Numbered from the stretch's first letter, positions 9,080 to 17,475 are shown. The stretch is DNA of 64,000 nucleotides from Blastococcus sp. CPCC 205250 (GCF_019799925.1 NZ_JABGCG010000010.1:1-64000), one strand, 5' to 3'. Notes: a model not told the origin generated them from the letters alone. Made by a program: numbers and translations.

Positions 9080-9844
9080 TCAGACGACGTCGCGGCGGGC
9101 GGCCAGCCAGGTGCCGACGAGGGCGGCGACCAGGCCGTAGGCCAGCAGCAGGACCGCGCCCTGCCACGGCTCGAGCAGGTCCGGGGCCTCGAAGTCGGAC
9201 GTGATGGCCTGCACGGCACCGCCGGGAAGCCACTTGTAGGCACCCGAGATCGCGCCGATCGAGGCGACGATCGGCTCGATCACGTTGAGGTAGACCAGTG
9301 CGCCGACGATCGCCCCGACCTGGTTGCGCACCAGGGCGCCGACCCCCACGCCGATCACCGTGAACACGACGAGCACCAGACCCGACGCGGCCAGCGTCTG
9401 CAGGTTGTCGCCGGCCAGCGAGGGCGCGTCGCCACGGGCCCCGGCGTAGACGAGGACGACGACGACGGTCACCGCCAGGACCACCAGCGCCATCGGCACG
9501 GCGACCAGCGCGTAGGCGAGCACCTTGGCGGTGATCACCCGGCCGCGGCGGGGGGTGGTGAGGAACGTCGGTGTCGCGGTGCGGTGCCGGTACTCCTGGG
9601 TCATCCCGATGATGCCGAGGATCAGCAGGAAGACGCTGGCGTTGGCCGCGACGGAGAAGACGAGCTCCTCGTACTGGGCCGAGCCGATCTCGGGCAGCCC
9701 CGGACCGCCCTCGCCGTCCTGACCGGCGAGGCCGGTGAACAGGGCGGCGAAGCCACCGGCGAGCAGGCAGGCGCCGAGGAGCAGCCCGAGCCAGGTCTTG
9801 GTGGTGAAGAGCTTGGTCCACTCGGACCGGACCAGCGCGCTCAT
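9080..9844 (-). CDS. ABC-2 type transporter permease
   Basis: A 254-residue membrane subunit of an ABC-2 exporter. It begins MSALVRSEWTKLFTTKTW, the usual cytoplasmic entry helix before helix 1, and has six hydrophobic segments. TQEYRHRTATPTFLTTPRR between helices 2 and 3 is the typical ABC-2 cytoplasmic loop. ATG 9844 overlaps the stop of the ATPase gene as ATGA, so the two subunits are translationally coupled. The exported substrate is unknown; such pairs often export peptides or lipids or confer drug tolerance. Confidence 0.9.
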   Translation of the reverse strand: MSALVRSEWTKLFTTKTWLGLLLGACLLAGGFAALFTGLAGQDGEGGPGLPEIGSAQYEELVFSVAANASVFLLILGIIGMTQEYRHRTATPTFLTTPRRGRVITAKVLAYALVAVPMALVVLAVTVVVVLVYAGARGDAPSLAGDNLQTLAASGLVLVVFTVIGVGVGALVRNQVGAIVGALVYLNVIEPIVASIGAISGAYKWLPGGAVQAITSDFEAPDLLEPWQGAVLLLAYGLVAALVGTWLAARRDVV

Positions 9845-10833
9845 CGGGTGCCCCCCTGCGTCGTGGCGCTCCCCGCGGGCGCGGCGGCGTACTGCTCGGT
9901 GCCGCTGGTGAGCTGGAAGTAGATCTGCTCCAGGCCGCTGCTGTGCGAGGCCAGCTCGTGCAGCTCGACCCCGGCGGCGAAGGCGGCGGCGCCCACCTGG
10001 TCGGTGGTGGCGCCGGTGACGGTCAGGCGGGTCGGGTCCTCGAGGTCGATGCGGCGGCCGTCCCCCTGCAGGTGCTGGGCCAGCCGCGCGGCCTCCGGGC
10101 TGCGGACGACGACGCTCCCGGCGCCCTCCGCGCCGGCCCGCAGCTCGGCGATCGACCCCTCGCGGACCAGCCGCCCGGCGCCGACGATGACGACGCGGTC
10201 GACGGTCTGCTCGACCTCGGCCAGCAGGTGGCTGGACACGAGCACGGTCCGCCCCTCCACGTGGGCGAGGTGGCGCAGGAACCCGCGCAGCCACTGGATG
10301 CCCTCGGGGTCCAGGCCGTTGGCCGGCTCATCGAGCACCAGCACCGCCGGGTCGCCCAGCAGCGCGGTGGCCAGCGCGAGCCGCTGCCGCATGCCCAGGG
10401 AGTAGCCCCCGGCCCGCCGGTCACCCGCGTCGCCGAGGCCGACCTGGTGCAGGACCTCGTCGGCCCGGCTGATCGGGAAGCCCGCGGCGCGGCAGTACAC
10501 GCGCAGGTGGTTGCGGCCCGAGCGCGCCGGGTGGAACGCCGTCTCCAGCACCGCGCCGACGGTGCGCGTCGGCTCGGTCAGGTCGCGGTAGGACCGGCCG
10601 TTGAAGGTGGCCCCGCCGCGGTCGGCGACCAGCAGGCCGAGGGCCATGCGCAGCGTCGTCGTCTTGCCCGCGCCGTTGGGCCCGAGGAAGCCCGTGACCG
10701 AGCCCGGTTCCACGGTGAAGCTCAGGTCGTCCACCGCCCGGACGGCGCCGAAGGTCTTGGTGAGCCCCGCGACCTCGACCCGGACCGGGTCGCGGCGGGC
10801 GGGGGTGCCGGTGGCGGTACTGCCGGAAGCGAT
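9841..10833 (-). CDS. ABC-2 exporter ATP-binding subunit; start codon problematic
   Basis: Nucleotide-binding subunit partnered with the following permease. Walker A is GPNGAGKTT, the signature is YSLGMRQRLALA, Walker B is VLVLDEPANGLDP and the H-loop is VLVSSHLLAEVEQ. The first usable ATG/GTG/TTG in frame is GTG 10734, but starting there would remove the first beta strand and A-loop (VRVEVAGLTKTFGAVRAV), which is open in the same frame upstream. An in-frame TGA lies just beyond position 10860. The best-placed initiator is ATC at 10831-10833, preceded by GAGGAGGG at normal spacing. I give the longer form (330 residues); a conservative call would begin at 10734. Confidence 0.85.
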   Translation of the reverse strand: MASGSTATGTPARRDPVRVEVAGLTKTFGAVRAVDDLSFTVEPGSVTGFLGPNGAGKTTTLRMALGLLVADRGGATFNGRSYRDLTEPTRTVGAVLETAFHPARSGRNHLRVYCRAAGFPISRADEVLHQVGLGDAGDRRAGGYSLGMRQRLALATALLGDPAVLVLDEPANGLDPEGIQWLRGFLRHLAHVEGRTVLVSSHLLAEVEQTVDRVVIVGAGRLVREGSIAELRAGAEGAGSVVVRSPEAARLAQHLQGDGRRIDLEDPTRLTVTGATTDQVGAAAFAAGVELHELASHSSGLEQIYFQLTSGTEQYAAAPAGSATTQGGTR

Positions 10834-11019
10834 GACGCCCTCCTCGTTGATCTTCCCCGTGCCGGGTCATCCAACCGCACCCGCACCCCGTCCCGGCACT
10901 GCGTTTGCCCAGCGTTCACCCGTGTCCCGCCGCCGTCGGCGTCGTTGCACCCGGCAGCGAGGGGGGCGCCGGTCACCTAGAGTCCGGCGACGGGGTCGAG
11001 CAGAGCGGAGCGGCAGGAC

Positions 11020-11478
11020 GTGAGCGCGTATCGCACGGTGGTCGTCGGCACGGACGGCTCGGAGTCCTCGCTGCGCGCGGTCGAGCGCGCCGGGGCCCTG
11101 GCGGGTGCCTGCGACGCCACGCTGGTGATCGCCTGCGCCTACCTGCCGACGGAGACCGACGAGCGGGAGCTGTCCCGCGCCCAGGACGTCCTCGGCGACG
11201 AGGCCTACCAGGTCATGGGCTCCTCGCCGGCGGAGGAGACGGTGCGCACGGCCACCGACCGGGCCGCGGCGGCCGGGGCCGGTCAGGTAAAGCCGCTCGC
11301 GGTCGCCGGCTCCCCGGTCGAGGTGCTGCTGGACGTGGTGCGGCGCGAGCAGGCCGACCTCCTGGTGGTCGGCAACCGCGGGCTGAACAGCATCAAGGGC
11401 CGGCTGCTGGGCTCGGTGCCGGCCGACGCGACGCGCCGGTCCGCCTGCGACGTCCTCGTCGTCCACACCACCGGCTGA
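11020..11478 (+). CDS. Universal stress protein (UspA family)
   Basis: A 152-residue single-domain cytosolic UspA protein. The N-terminus YRTVVVGTDGSESSLRAV contains the nucleotide-contacting Asp. The C-terminal G-2x-G-9x-G-S type ATP-binding element is visible as VVGNRGLNSIKGRLLGSV, so this is probably an ATP-binding subtype. GTG 11020 is preceded by GGCAGGA. A TAGAGT -10-like element at 10978-10983 would give a leader of about 30 nt. The exact stress role is not predictable from sequence. Confidence 0.92.
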   Translation: MSAYRTVVVGTDGSESSLRAVERAGALAGACDATLVIACAYLPTETDERELSRAQDVLGDEAYQVMGSSPAEETVRTATDRAAAAGAGQVKPLAVAGSPVEVLLDVVRREQADLLVVGNRGLNSIKGRLLGSVPADATRRSACDVLVVHTTG

Positions 11479-11497
11479 ACCGCGGGCGGTCGCGCCG

Positions 11498-12616
11498 ATG
11501 GAGGAACCGGGCACACACCACGGCGGCGAGGTTCGCGACGCCCTGGAGCGGCTGCTGCTCGGGGGGCCGCGCCGCTGGACCCGTCACGAGGTGGCGGGGA
11601 TGGCCGGCATGCCGCCCGAGCGCACCCAGCGGCTGTGGCGGGCGCTCGGGTTCCCCGACGTCGCCGACGACGACGCCGTCTTCACCGACGCCGACGTCCA
11701 CGCCCTGGGCCTGCTCTCCTCCCTCATCGACGCCGGCTTCGTCGACGAGAACACCGAGGCCTCCATCGCCCGGGCGCTGGCGCAGGCGCTGTCCCGCCTC
11801 GCCGACTGGCAGGCCGACCTGTTCGCCGAGGTGCTCACCCGCGGGGGCGACCCGGGGCGGCTGGACCCGGAGCAGGCGGTCGAGGGCCTGCAGCGGCTGC
11901 TCCCGGTGCTCCGTGCGGTGCAGGACTACGTCTGGCGCCGGCACCTGGCCGCCAACGCCGACCGACTGCTGGCCGGACCGGGCGGCGGCGGTGACCGGCG
12001 GGAGCTGGCCGTCGGCTTCGCCGACCTCGTGGGCTACACCTCCCGCAGCCGGGGCATGGGCGCGCGCGAGCTCGGCACGATGATCGAGGACTTCGAGTCC
12101 ACCGCCGCCGAGGTGGTCGCCCGCTGGGCCGGCCGGGTGGTCAAGACGGTCGGCGACGGCGTCCTGTTCACCGCCGCGACCGCGGCCGCGGCGGCGGAGA
12201 TCGCCCTGGAGCTGCCCGAGGCCTGGCAGGTCGACGACCGCCCGCCGCTGCGGGTCGGCGCCGCCTACGGCACGGTGCTGACCCACCTCGGCGACGTCTA
12301 CTCACCGGTGGTGAACCTCGCCAGCCGGCTGACCTCGGTGGCCCGGCCCGGGACGGTGCTCGTGGACCGGGAGCTGGCCTCGCGGGTGCGCGCCCTGCCG
12401 GGCTACCGCGTGCGGGCGCTGCGCCGGGTGTCGGTGCGCGGCTACGACCACCTGCAGCCGTGGCGGCTGCGCCGCCGTCCCGGCGGGGACGAGGACGACA
12501 CCTGGGACGACGACCTCGACGAGACGCTGCCCGAGGAGGCCTCCGGCCGGGGCGCCGACGAGGCCGGGGAAACCGGCGACGGCGTGCCCGGCCGGGTGGT
12601 CGACCCGCCGATGTGA
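11498..12616 (+). CDS. Class III adenylate/guanylate cyclase domain protein
   Basis: A 372-residue soluble protein. The N-terminal half (about 1-165) is helical, starts with a MerR/winged-helix-like segment (RRWTRHEVAGMAGMPPERT) and resembles the regulatory half of pH-sensing actinobacterial cyclases. The C-terminal class III catalytic domain has both metal-binding Asp residues at normal 44-residue spacing: D176 in GFADLVGYT and D220 in VVKTVGDGVLF. K216 suggests ATP as substrate. GDVYSPVVNLASRL provides the Asn/Arg transition-state pair. An acidic low-complexity tail follows residue 330. It probably makes cAMP. It starts 19 bp after the usp gene on the same strand. Confidence 0.9.
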   Translation: MEEPGTHHGGEVRDALERLLLGGPRRWTRHEVAGMAGMPPERTQRLWRALGFPDVADDDAVFTDADVHALGLLSSLIDAGFVDENTEASIARALAQALSRLADWQADLFAEVLTRGGDPGRLDPEQAVEGLQRLLPVLRAVQDYVWRRHLAANADRLLAGPGGGGDRRELAVGFADLVGYTSRSRGMGARELGTMIEDFESTAAEVVARWAGRVVKTVGDGVLFTAATAAAAAEIALELPEAWQVDDRPPLRVGAAYGTVLTHLGDVYSPVVNLASRLTSVARPGTVLVDRELASRVRALPGYRVRALRRVSVRGYDHLQPWRLRRRPGGDEDDTWDDDLDETLPEEASGRGADEAGETGDGVPGRVVDPPM

Positions 12617-12640
12617 GGTGCACTGGCAGGCTGGTCCCCC

Positions 12641-14278
12641 GTGAGCGCCACACTCGTCGCCCGGGAGCTGGCCGCCGGCCACGGCGCCCGCGTGCTGTTC
12701 TCCGGCCTGGACCTCGTCATCGCCCCCGGTGACGTCGTCGGACTGGTCGGCGTCAACGGCGCCGGCAAGTCCACGCTGCTGCGGATCCTCGCCGGGGAGT
12801 TGCCCGCGGAGTCCGGCAAGATCGCGCTGAGCCCGCCGCACGCGACCGTCGGGCACCTGCCCCAGGAGACCGAGCGCCGCCCCGGTGAGACCGTGGCCGG
12901 GCTGCTGGCCCGGCGGACCGGCGTGACGGCCGCGCAGGCCGCGATGGAGGACGCCACCGAGCGGCTGACCGCGGGCGCGCCGGGTGCCGACGACGAGTAC
13001 GCCGAGGCGCTGGAGCGCTGGCTGGCCCTCGGCGGCGCCGACCTGGAGGAGCGGGCCGAGCAGGTCGTCGCCGACGTCGCGCCGGGGGTCGGCCTGGACG
13101 TGCCGACGGCGGGGCTGTCCGGCGGGCAGGCCGCGCGGGTGGGCCTGGCCGCGCTGCTGCTGTCGCGCTACGACGTCCTGCTGCTGGACGAGCCGACCAA
13201 CGACCTCGACCTGGCCGGGCTCGACCAGCTCGAGCGCTTCGTCACCGGCACCCGCAGCGGGGTGGTCGTGGTCAGCCACGACCGCGAGTTCCTCGCCCGC
13301 ACCGTCACCCGGGTCGTCGAGCTCGACCTCGCCCAGCAGCTGGTGCGGGTGCACGACGGCGGGTACGACAGCTACCTCGTCGAGCGCGAGGTGGCCCGCC
13401 GGCACGCCCGCGAGGAGTACGAGGAGTTCGCCGGGACCAAGGCCGAGCTCGAGGCGCGGGCGCGGATGCAGCGCAACTGGCTGGCCAAGGGCGTCCGGGA
13501 CGCGGTCAAGAAGCGCAAGGACCCGGACAAGCACATCGTGGCCCACAACCGGTCGACGGCGGAGAAGCAGGGCGCCAAGGCCAAGCAGACCGAGCGGCGG
13601 ATCGAGCGGCTCGAGGTCGTGGAGGAGCCCCGCAAGGAGTGGGAGCTGCGGATGGAGATCGCCGCGGCGCCACGGGCCGGTGCGGTCGTGGCCACCCTGC
13701 GCGGCGCCGTCGTGCGGCGGGGGGACTTCACCCTCGGCCCGGTCGACCTGCAGGTGGACTGGGGCGACCGGGTGGCGATCACCGGGCCGAACGGCTCGGG
13801 GAAGACGACGCTGCTGGCCGCCCTGCTCGGCCGGGTGCCGCTGGACGAGGGCAGCGCGTCGCTGGGCCCGGCGGTGCGGATCGGCGAGATCGACCAGGCG
13901 CGCGGCCGCTTCCTCGGCCCCGAGCCGCTGTTCGACGTCTTCTCCGCCGAGGTGGCGGACTGGCCGACGGCCGAGGTGCGCACGCTGCTGGCGAAGTTCG
14001 GCCTGGTCGCCGACCACGTCACCCGGCCGGCCGAGACGCTGTCGCCGGGGGAGCGCACCCGCGCCGGGCTGGCGCTGCTGCAGGCGCGCGGGGTGAACGT
14101 CCTGGTCCTCGACGAGCCGACGAACCACCTGGACCTGCCGGCCATCGAGCAGCTCGAGCAGGCGCTGGCCGGCTACCGCGGCACGCTGCTCCTGGTCACC
14201 CACGACCGCCGGATGCTCGAGGCCGTGGAGACCACCCGGCGGCTGGACGTCTCCGGGGGGCGGGTCAGCGCGAGCTGA
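12641..14278 (+). CDS. ABC-F family ATPase (ribosome-associated, duplicated ABC domains)
   Basis: A 545-residue protein with two ABC domains and no membrane segment, the ABC-F layout. First domain: GVNGAGKSTLLRIL, LSGGQAARVGLA, LLLDEPTNDLDL and VVSHDREFL. Second: GPNGSGKTTLLAAL, LSPGERTRAGLA, LVLDEPTNHLDL and LVTHDRRML. The charged linker between them (about residues 245-335) would be the P-site tRNA interaction motif that reaches the ribosomal P site. ABC-F members act as translation factors or antibiotic-resistance proteins; which one cannot be told here. The 3' end overlaps the convergent next gene by 14 bp. Confidence 0.92.
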   Translation: MSATLVARELAAGHGARVLFSGLDLVIAPGDVVGLVGVNGAGKSTLLRILAGELPAESGKIALSPPHATVGHLPQETERRPGETVAGLLARRTGVTAAQAAMEDATERLTAGAPGADDEYAEALERWLALGGADLEERAEQVVADVAPGVGLDVPTAGLSGGQAARVGLAALLLSRYDVLLLDEPTNDLDLAGLDQLERFVTGTRSGVVVVSHDREFLARTVTRVVELDLAQQLVRVHDGGYDSYLVEREVARRHAREEYEEFAGTKAELEARARMQRNWLAKGVRDAVKKRKDPDKHIVAHNRSTAEKQGAKAKQTERRIERLEVVEEPRKEWELRMEIAAAPRAGAVVATLRGAVVRRGDFTLGPVDLQVDWGDRVAITGPNGSGKTTLLAALLGRVPLDEGSASLGPAVRIGEIDQARGRFLGPEPLFDVFSAEVADWPTAEVRTLLAKFGLVADHVTRPAETLSPGERTRAGLALLQARGVNVLVLDEPTNHLDLPAIEQLEQALAGYRGTLLLVTHDRRMLEAVETTRRLDVSGGRVSAS

Positions 14279-14879
14279 GGGCGGCCAGCGCCCGCCGCGC
14301 GCCGTCGGCCAGCGCCGCGGCGTTCCCGGCCGCGCCGGCCACCTCGGGCAGCAGGTGGAGCTCGACGACGGTGGTGCCGGCACCCGGCCGGCTGCGGACG
14401 GCGACCGGGCAGACCGGTGCGCCGACTGCGGCGGCGGCCTCGAAGCCGGCGACGGGGAGGCGGCCGTCGTCGTCGGGACGCACGGTCACCGTGGTGCCCG
14501 CGCGCAGGGCGGCGGCGATGACGTCGGCCGAGGTGGGCAGGACCGGCAGCCGCAGAGCGCGGGCGTGCCGTCCGGGTCGGCCACCCGGGACGGCGACCGT
14601 GCCCGGGACGGCGGTGGTCAGCGCGAGGTGGGCGAGGTCGGACCGGGAGTCGGCGACCACGAGCAGGCCGGGGGACCCGGGACGGACGCGCGGCCAGGCG
14701 ACCAGCGGTGCCTGCACCCGCACCCGGACACCGAGAGCGGTCAGCAGGCGGGCGGCACCGCAGACGGCGGCGCGGCGAGAGGTGCCCGGCCGCAGGCCGG
14801 CGCCGGCCAGCACGGCGGCGGTACGGACCCAGCGGAACGAGGGGACGGCGGGCTCGGGCGCGATCAGCATCGGGCTCAC
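14265..14879 (-). CDS. PlsC-like acyltransferase pseudoenzyme (catalytic motifs lost)
   Basis: About 204 residues, with a basic N-terminal hydrophobic segment, then a region that lines up by eye with 1-acylglycerol-3-phosphate acyltransferases: ALGVRVRV, GLLVVADSRSDLAHLAL, and VAGFEAAAAVGAPVCPVAVR. In active PlsC the second element is A-N-H-x-S-W-L-D and is followed by an F-P-E-G-T motif. Here the H-x4-D residues are replaced (ADSRSDLA) and PEGT is replaced by RPDDDG, so catalysis is unlikely. The start is uncertain: GTG 14877-14879 or ATG 14870; longer frames upstream are low-quality. Function unknown; the PlsC fold is inference. Confidence 0.6.
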   Translation of the reverse strand: MSPMLIAPEPAVPSFRWVRTAAVLAGAGLRPGTSRRAAVCGAARLLTALGVRVRVQAPLVAWPRVRPGSPGLLVVADSRSDLAHLALTTAVPGTVAVPGGRPGRHARALRLPVLPTSADVIAAALRAGTTVTVRPDDDGRLPVAGFEAAAAVGAPVCPVAVRSRPGAGTTVVELHLLPEVAGAAGNAAALADGARRALAALSSR

Positions 14880-15055
14880 GGTCGAAGCGTGGGCGGCCCA
14901 GATGTCGGGACGGTGACCGGACGCGGACGCTCGTGATGCGACTACGCGACGGGCGGGGGCGTCGCTCCCCCGTCGGTGGTACGCGGCGCCGCGGCGGTCG
15001 AGACGATGAGAATCGGGCTCGCGCCGTGGCAGCAGCCCCGCGCTGGGCGCGGTGC

Positions 15056-15075
15056 CCCTGGAGGCGACTCCAGGG
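15056..15075. other. Perfect 8-bp stem-loop with GNRA-type loop
   Basis: CCCTGGAG (15056-15063) and CTCCAGGG (15068-15075) enclose GCGA. It lies in the 276-bp gap between two divergent genes (14880-15155), in which I see no other gene. Its role, operator or RNA structure, is unknown. Confidence 0.45.
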
Positions 15076-15142
15076 ACGCCGTCGCCTGCATCTCGAGACG
15101 CGGACGGCGCATGTCGAGGCAGCTTCTTCGCGGCAGGCAACT

Positions 15143-15148
15143 TACGGT
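15143..15148 (+). promoter_or_regulatory. Leaderless-type -10 box for the Tudor-like gene
   Basis: TACGGT ends 7 nt before ATG 15156, so a transcript starting 6-8 nt after the box would begin at or next to the start codon. Confidence 0.4.
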
Positions 15149-15155
15149 CCAGCGC

Positions 15156-15434
15156 ATGGGCCGCTTGGACGACATTCCGATCGAGAAGGATGAGAACGTT
15201 CCTGCGCCAGCATGGGTGGTCGAGGGCGTGGTCGTCATCCACGACACCTTCGGGCGGGGAATCGTGCGGCGCGTCGGCCTCTACGAGCGCTTCCACACCG
15301 TGTGGGTGGAGTTCGACGAAGGCGGCGTCAAGGCGCTAGCCCCCAAATACGCCATGCGGCATGTGCGGGAGGTCGAGGTCGACCCAGGGGCGGACAGTCC
15401 CCTGTGGCAGTCGAGCCGTTGGACCCAGCGGTGA
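15156..15434 (+). CDS. Small protein with PcrA/UvrD C-terminal Tudor-like fold
   Basis: A 92-residue soluble protein. Its core (about residues 24-70) reads VEGVVVIHDTFGRGIVRRVG, then VWVEFDEGGVKALAPKYA. That pattern (G-x-x-V-x-H-x-x-F-G-x-G-x-V, then V-x-F-D-x-G-G-x-K-x-L and Y-A) matches the Tudor-like domain at the C-terminus of PcrA/UvrD helicases, which contacts RNA polymerase. Here it stands alone, without a helicase. I chose ATG 15156 because the frame upstream is not protein-like and a leaderless -10 box precedes this ATG. Function unknown; a polymerase-binding or nucleic-acid role is inference. Confidence 0.7.
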   Translation: MGRLDDIPIEKDENVPAPAWVVEGVVVIHDTFGRGIVRRVGLYERFHTVWVEFDEGGVKALAPKYAMRHVREVEVDPGADSPLWQSSRWTQR

Positions 15435-15661
15435 GGCGCGCTGGCGCCTGGTGGGCCGCTCAGGGCGACGGTGCTGACCCGCTCGGAGGGTGGTGCCCGG
15501 GACACCGCAACGACGAGTGAGCGGAGCGGGGAGGCCGGCTTGAGCGCACTCGCCGTCCTGCTGCTTCTCGGTACAGCCGCTCGGCGAGTGCACCCATGGC
15601 CTCAGCCGTGCGAGCAGCCCGGCGCGGAGTCCCGCGGGGCGCGGCGGTCCTGCCCCTGCGG
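15435..15661. other. 227-bp gene-free gap with a long inverted repeat
   Basis: No convincing gene on either strand. It contains GCACTCGCCG (15545-15554) and its exact complement CGGCGAGTGC (15582-15591), a 10-bp stem around a 27-nt loop, plus a weak GGCGC/GCGCC hairpin at 15435-15448. As it lies between two convergent genes these may act as terminators. Confidence 0.4.
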
Positions 15662-16864
15662 TCAGGCGGCGGTGAGCAGCGACGGGCCGATGAGGATCTC
15701 GGTGCCATCGGGTCGCCAGGTGCGCCATCGGCCGTCGGGTTGTCGCTCGATCCGGAACCCGTGGTGCACCTTCGCGTGGTGGCGTTCGCACAGCAGCGCC
15801 AGGTTCTCGAGCTTCGTCTCCCCGCCGAAGAGCCACTCGAGCAGGTGGTGCGCCTCGCACCACCACGGTGGCGCGGTGCATCCCGCGAAGACGCAGCCCC
15901 GGTCGCGCAGATCGACCGCCTTGCGCAGGTGCGGATCGACGACCCGCTTGTCCCGGCCCAGGTCGATGGGGACCCCGTCGGGACCCATCACGATGCGGCC
16001 GATGTCTCCGTCGCAGGCGATCCAGCGGGCCCGGGCGGCGGAGATGACGGCACCGAACGCCGTCCGCGCCGTCGCCGGCCCGGTCACCGCGCCGACCAGG
16101 TCGTCGAGGGCGATGACCACTCCGACCTGCGGCTTGCGGGTGCGCAGCACGGGCACGCGCCCCCCGGCGAGTGTGTTGTCCGCCCACTGCACGAATGCGT
16201 CCCCGTACCGCTGCGACCTCGACCGCTCGTCCCCGGCGGTGCGGCCCGTGGCGACCATCGGCTCGAGCACGGCCTGGACCTTCTCGCCGCCGACGGCGTC
16301 GAGCTCGAACGATCCCGAGACCGATCCGTCGGCGTGCCGGGTGATCCGGAGGGACCGCTGGTCCGTCGGGTCGGGTTCCGGCCCGTCGGGGTCGAGCTGG
16401 GCGAGGTAGCGCTCGACCGCTTCGCCGAGCCTCTCGAAGGGCTGGGTGGTGGCGACCTCCGCCAGGACCGCGTCGATGGCCCCGACGTCCACACCCTGGT
16501 CGGCGGCCTGGCCCACTCGGTCGGAGGTGACGGCCTTGGCTGCCACCGTGACCTGCTCGGCCGAGACCGCACCGGCGGCGAACGCGTCCTCCACGGCCGG
16601 CAGGTGCGTCAGGGCCCGGCCGTGGGACACCAGCCGTGCGGCCGCTGCAGGCTGCATCCGGGCATGCCCCACGAGCCAGGAGGTCATCGACCTCAGACCG
16701 TCGCGTTCCGGCAGCTGGCGCGACTGGGCGACCCGGACGGCGCGGGTCAGCTCTGCGGCGACGCGGTTCTGCAGTGCGACCAAGCCGAGCACCCGATCGA
16801 GCGCCTCGTCCTCACCCAGTGCGAACAGCTCGGCGTCGGACAGCGGCTCCAGTCCACCGTCCAC
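15662..16864 (-). CDS. DUF222 / 13E12-repeat HNH endonuclease-like protein
   Basis: A 400-residue protein of the actinobacterial 13E12 (DUF222) family. The helical DUF222 region spans about 20-290. The C-terminal HNH zinc-finger nuclease domain is visible as VDLRDRGCVFAGCTAP, then WCEAHHLLEWLFGG, NLALLCERHHAKVHHG and an R-x-P-D-G-R-W tail. The Cys pair and His residues needed for an HNH site are present. Such proteins are multi-copy in many actinobacteria and their function is not settled. I chose GTG 16864 rather than the upstream TTG 16909 because GGTGGAGGAGG sits just before it and a sigma-70-type promoter lies at 16897-16925. Confidence 0.9.
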   Translation of the reverse strand: MDGGLEPLSDAELFALGEDEALDRVLGLVALQNRVAAELTRAVRVAQSRQLPERDGLRSMTSWLVGHARMQPAAAARLVSHGRALTHLPAVEDAFAAGAVSAEQVTVAAKAVTSDRVGQAADQGVDVGAIDAVLAEVATTQPFERLGEAVERYLAQLDPDGPEPDPTDQRSLRITRHADGSVSGSFELDAVGGEKVQAVLEPMVATGRTAGDERSRSQRYGDAFVQWADNTLAGGRVPVLRTRKPQVGVVIALDDLVGAVTGPATARTAFGAVISAARARWIACDGDIGRIVMGPDGVPIDLGRDKRVVDPHLRKAVDLRDRGCVFAGCTAPPWWCEAHHLLEWLFGGETKLENLALLCERHHAKVHHGFRIERQPDGRWRTWRPDGTEILIGPSLLTAA

Positions 16865-16896
16865 GACGCCTCCTCCACCCTCGAACGTATGTACGA

Positions 16897-16925
16897 AGAA
16901 TAGCACCAAGAGGGGTGCCCGGCAA
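16897..16925 (-). promoter_or_regulatory. Sigma-70-type promoter of the DUF222-HNH gene
   Basis: On the minus strand TTGCCG (16925-16920) and TATTCT (16902-16897) are separated by exactly 17 bp, giving a leader of about 25-30 nt that contains a strong GGAGGAGG ribosome site. Confidence 0.6.
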
Positions 16926-16983
16926 GGTGAAACCGCAGGTCAGAGCGTTGAGACAATGTGCCCAGGTGGCGATCAGCACCGCA

Positions 16984-17469
16984 TCAGATGCCGACGCCGA
17001 CCCAGGACCGCAGCTCGTCCGCCTGGTCCTCCAGGCGCCGGCGCAGTGCCGGGAAGGGTGGGGTCTCGGTGGCGACCAGCGGCAGGGTCGTCCCGTCGGG
17101 GAGGAGGAGCTCGATCCGCCGGTTGGAGCCGAAGCCGCCGACGGAGTCCAGGACCACGCGATCGATCTCCGAGCGGTGCAGCCGGCGCCTGCGGGTGCGG
17201 TTGCGGACCTCCAGGAACCCGTCCACGCGGGCGGTCGCGGAGCTGAGTGCCGTGGCGAGGTTGTACCCGCAGATGCCGGTGACTGCGACGACGAAGAGGA
17301 GCACGAACGGCACCGGAGCTCCCGAGCGGACGACAGCGATCACCATCGCCAGGCCGACGACCAGCGACGCGACCGACAGCACCGCCGCGAGCGGCGCCGG
17401 CTTCAGCTCCAGCTCGACGTCCGGGGCGGTCACGCCGGTGATCATGGCGGGTGGGCCTGCCCGCCGCAT
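16984..17469 (-). CDS. PH-like domain membrane protein
   Basis: A 161-residue protein with two adjacent hydrophobic helices (about residues 25-70), then a soluble domain resembling bacterial PH domains (VDGFLEVRNRTRRRRL, then DRVVLDS and RIELLLPDGTTLPLVAT). Probably anchored in the cytoplasmic membrane with the PH part inside. ATG 17469 and ATG 17445 are both possible starts; neither has a strong ribosome site. It follows the GNAT gene by 6 bp and is probably the last gene of that operon. Function unknown. Confidence 0.75.
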   Translation of the reverse strand: MRRAGPPAMITGVTAPDVELELKPAPLAAVLSVASLVVGLAMVIAVVRSGAPVPFVLLFVVAVTGICGYNLATALSSATARVDGFLEVRNRTRRRRLHRSEIDRVVLDSVGGFGSNRRIELLLPDGTTLPLVATETPPFPALRRRLEDQADELRSWVGVGI

Positions 17470-17475
17470 CCGGGC

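Noticed and set aside
15471..16903. Plus-strand open frames opposite the DUF222-HNH gene
   Set aside because: The minus-strand protein has an intact HNH domain, ribosome site and promoter; the plus-strand products are low-complexity.
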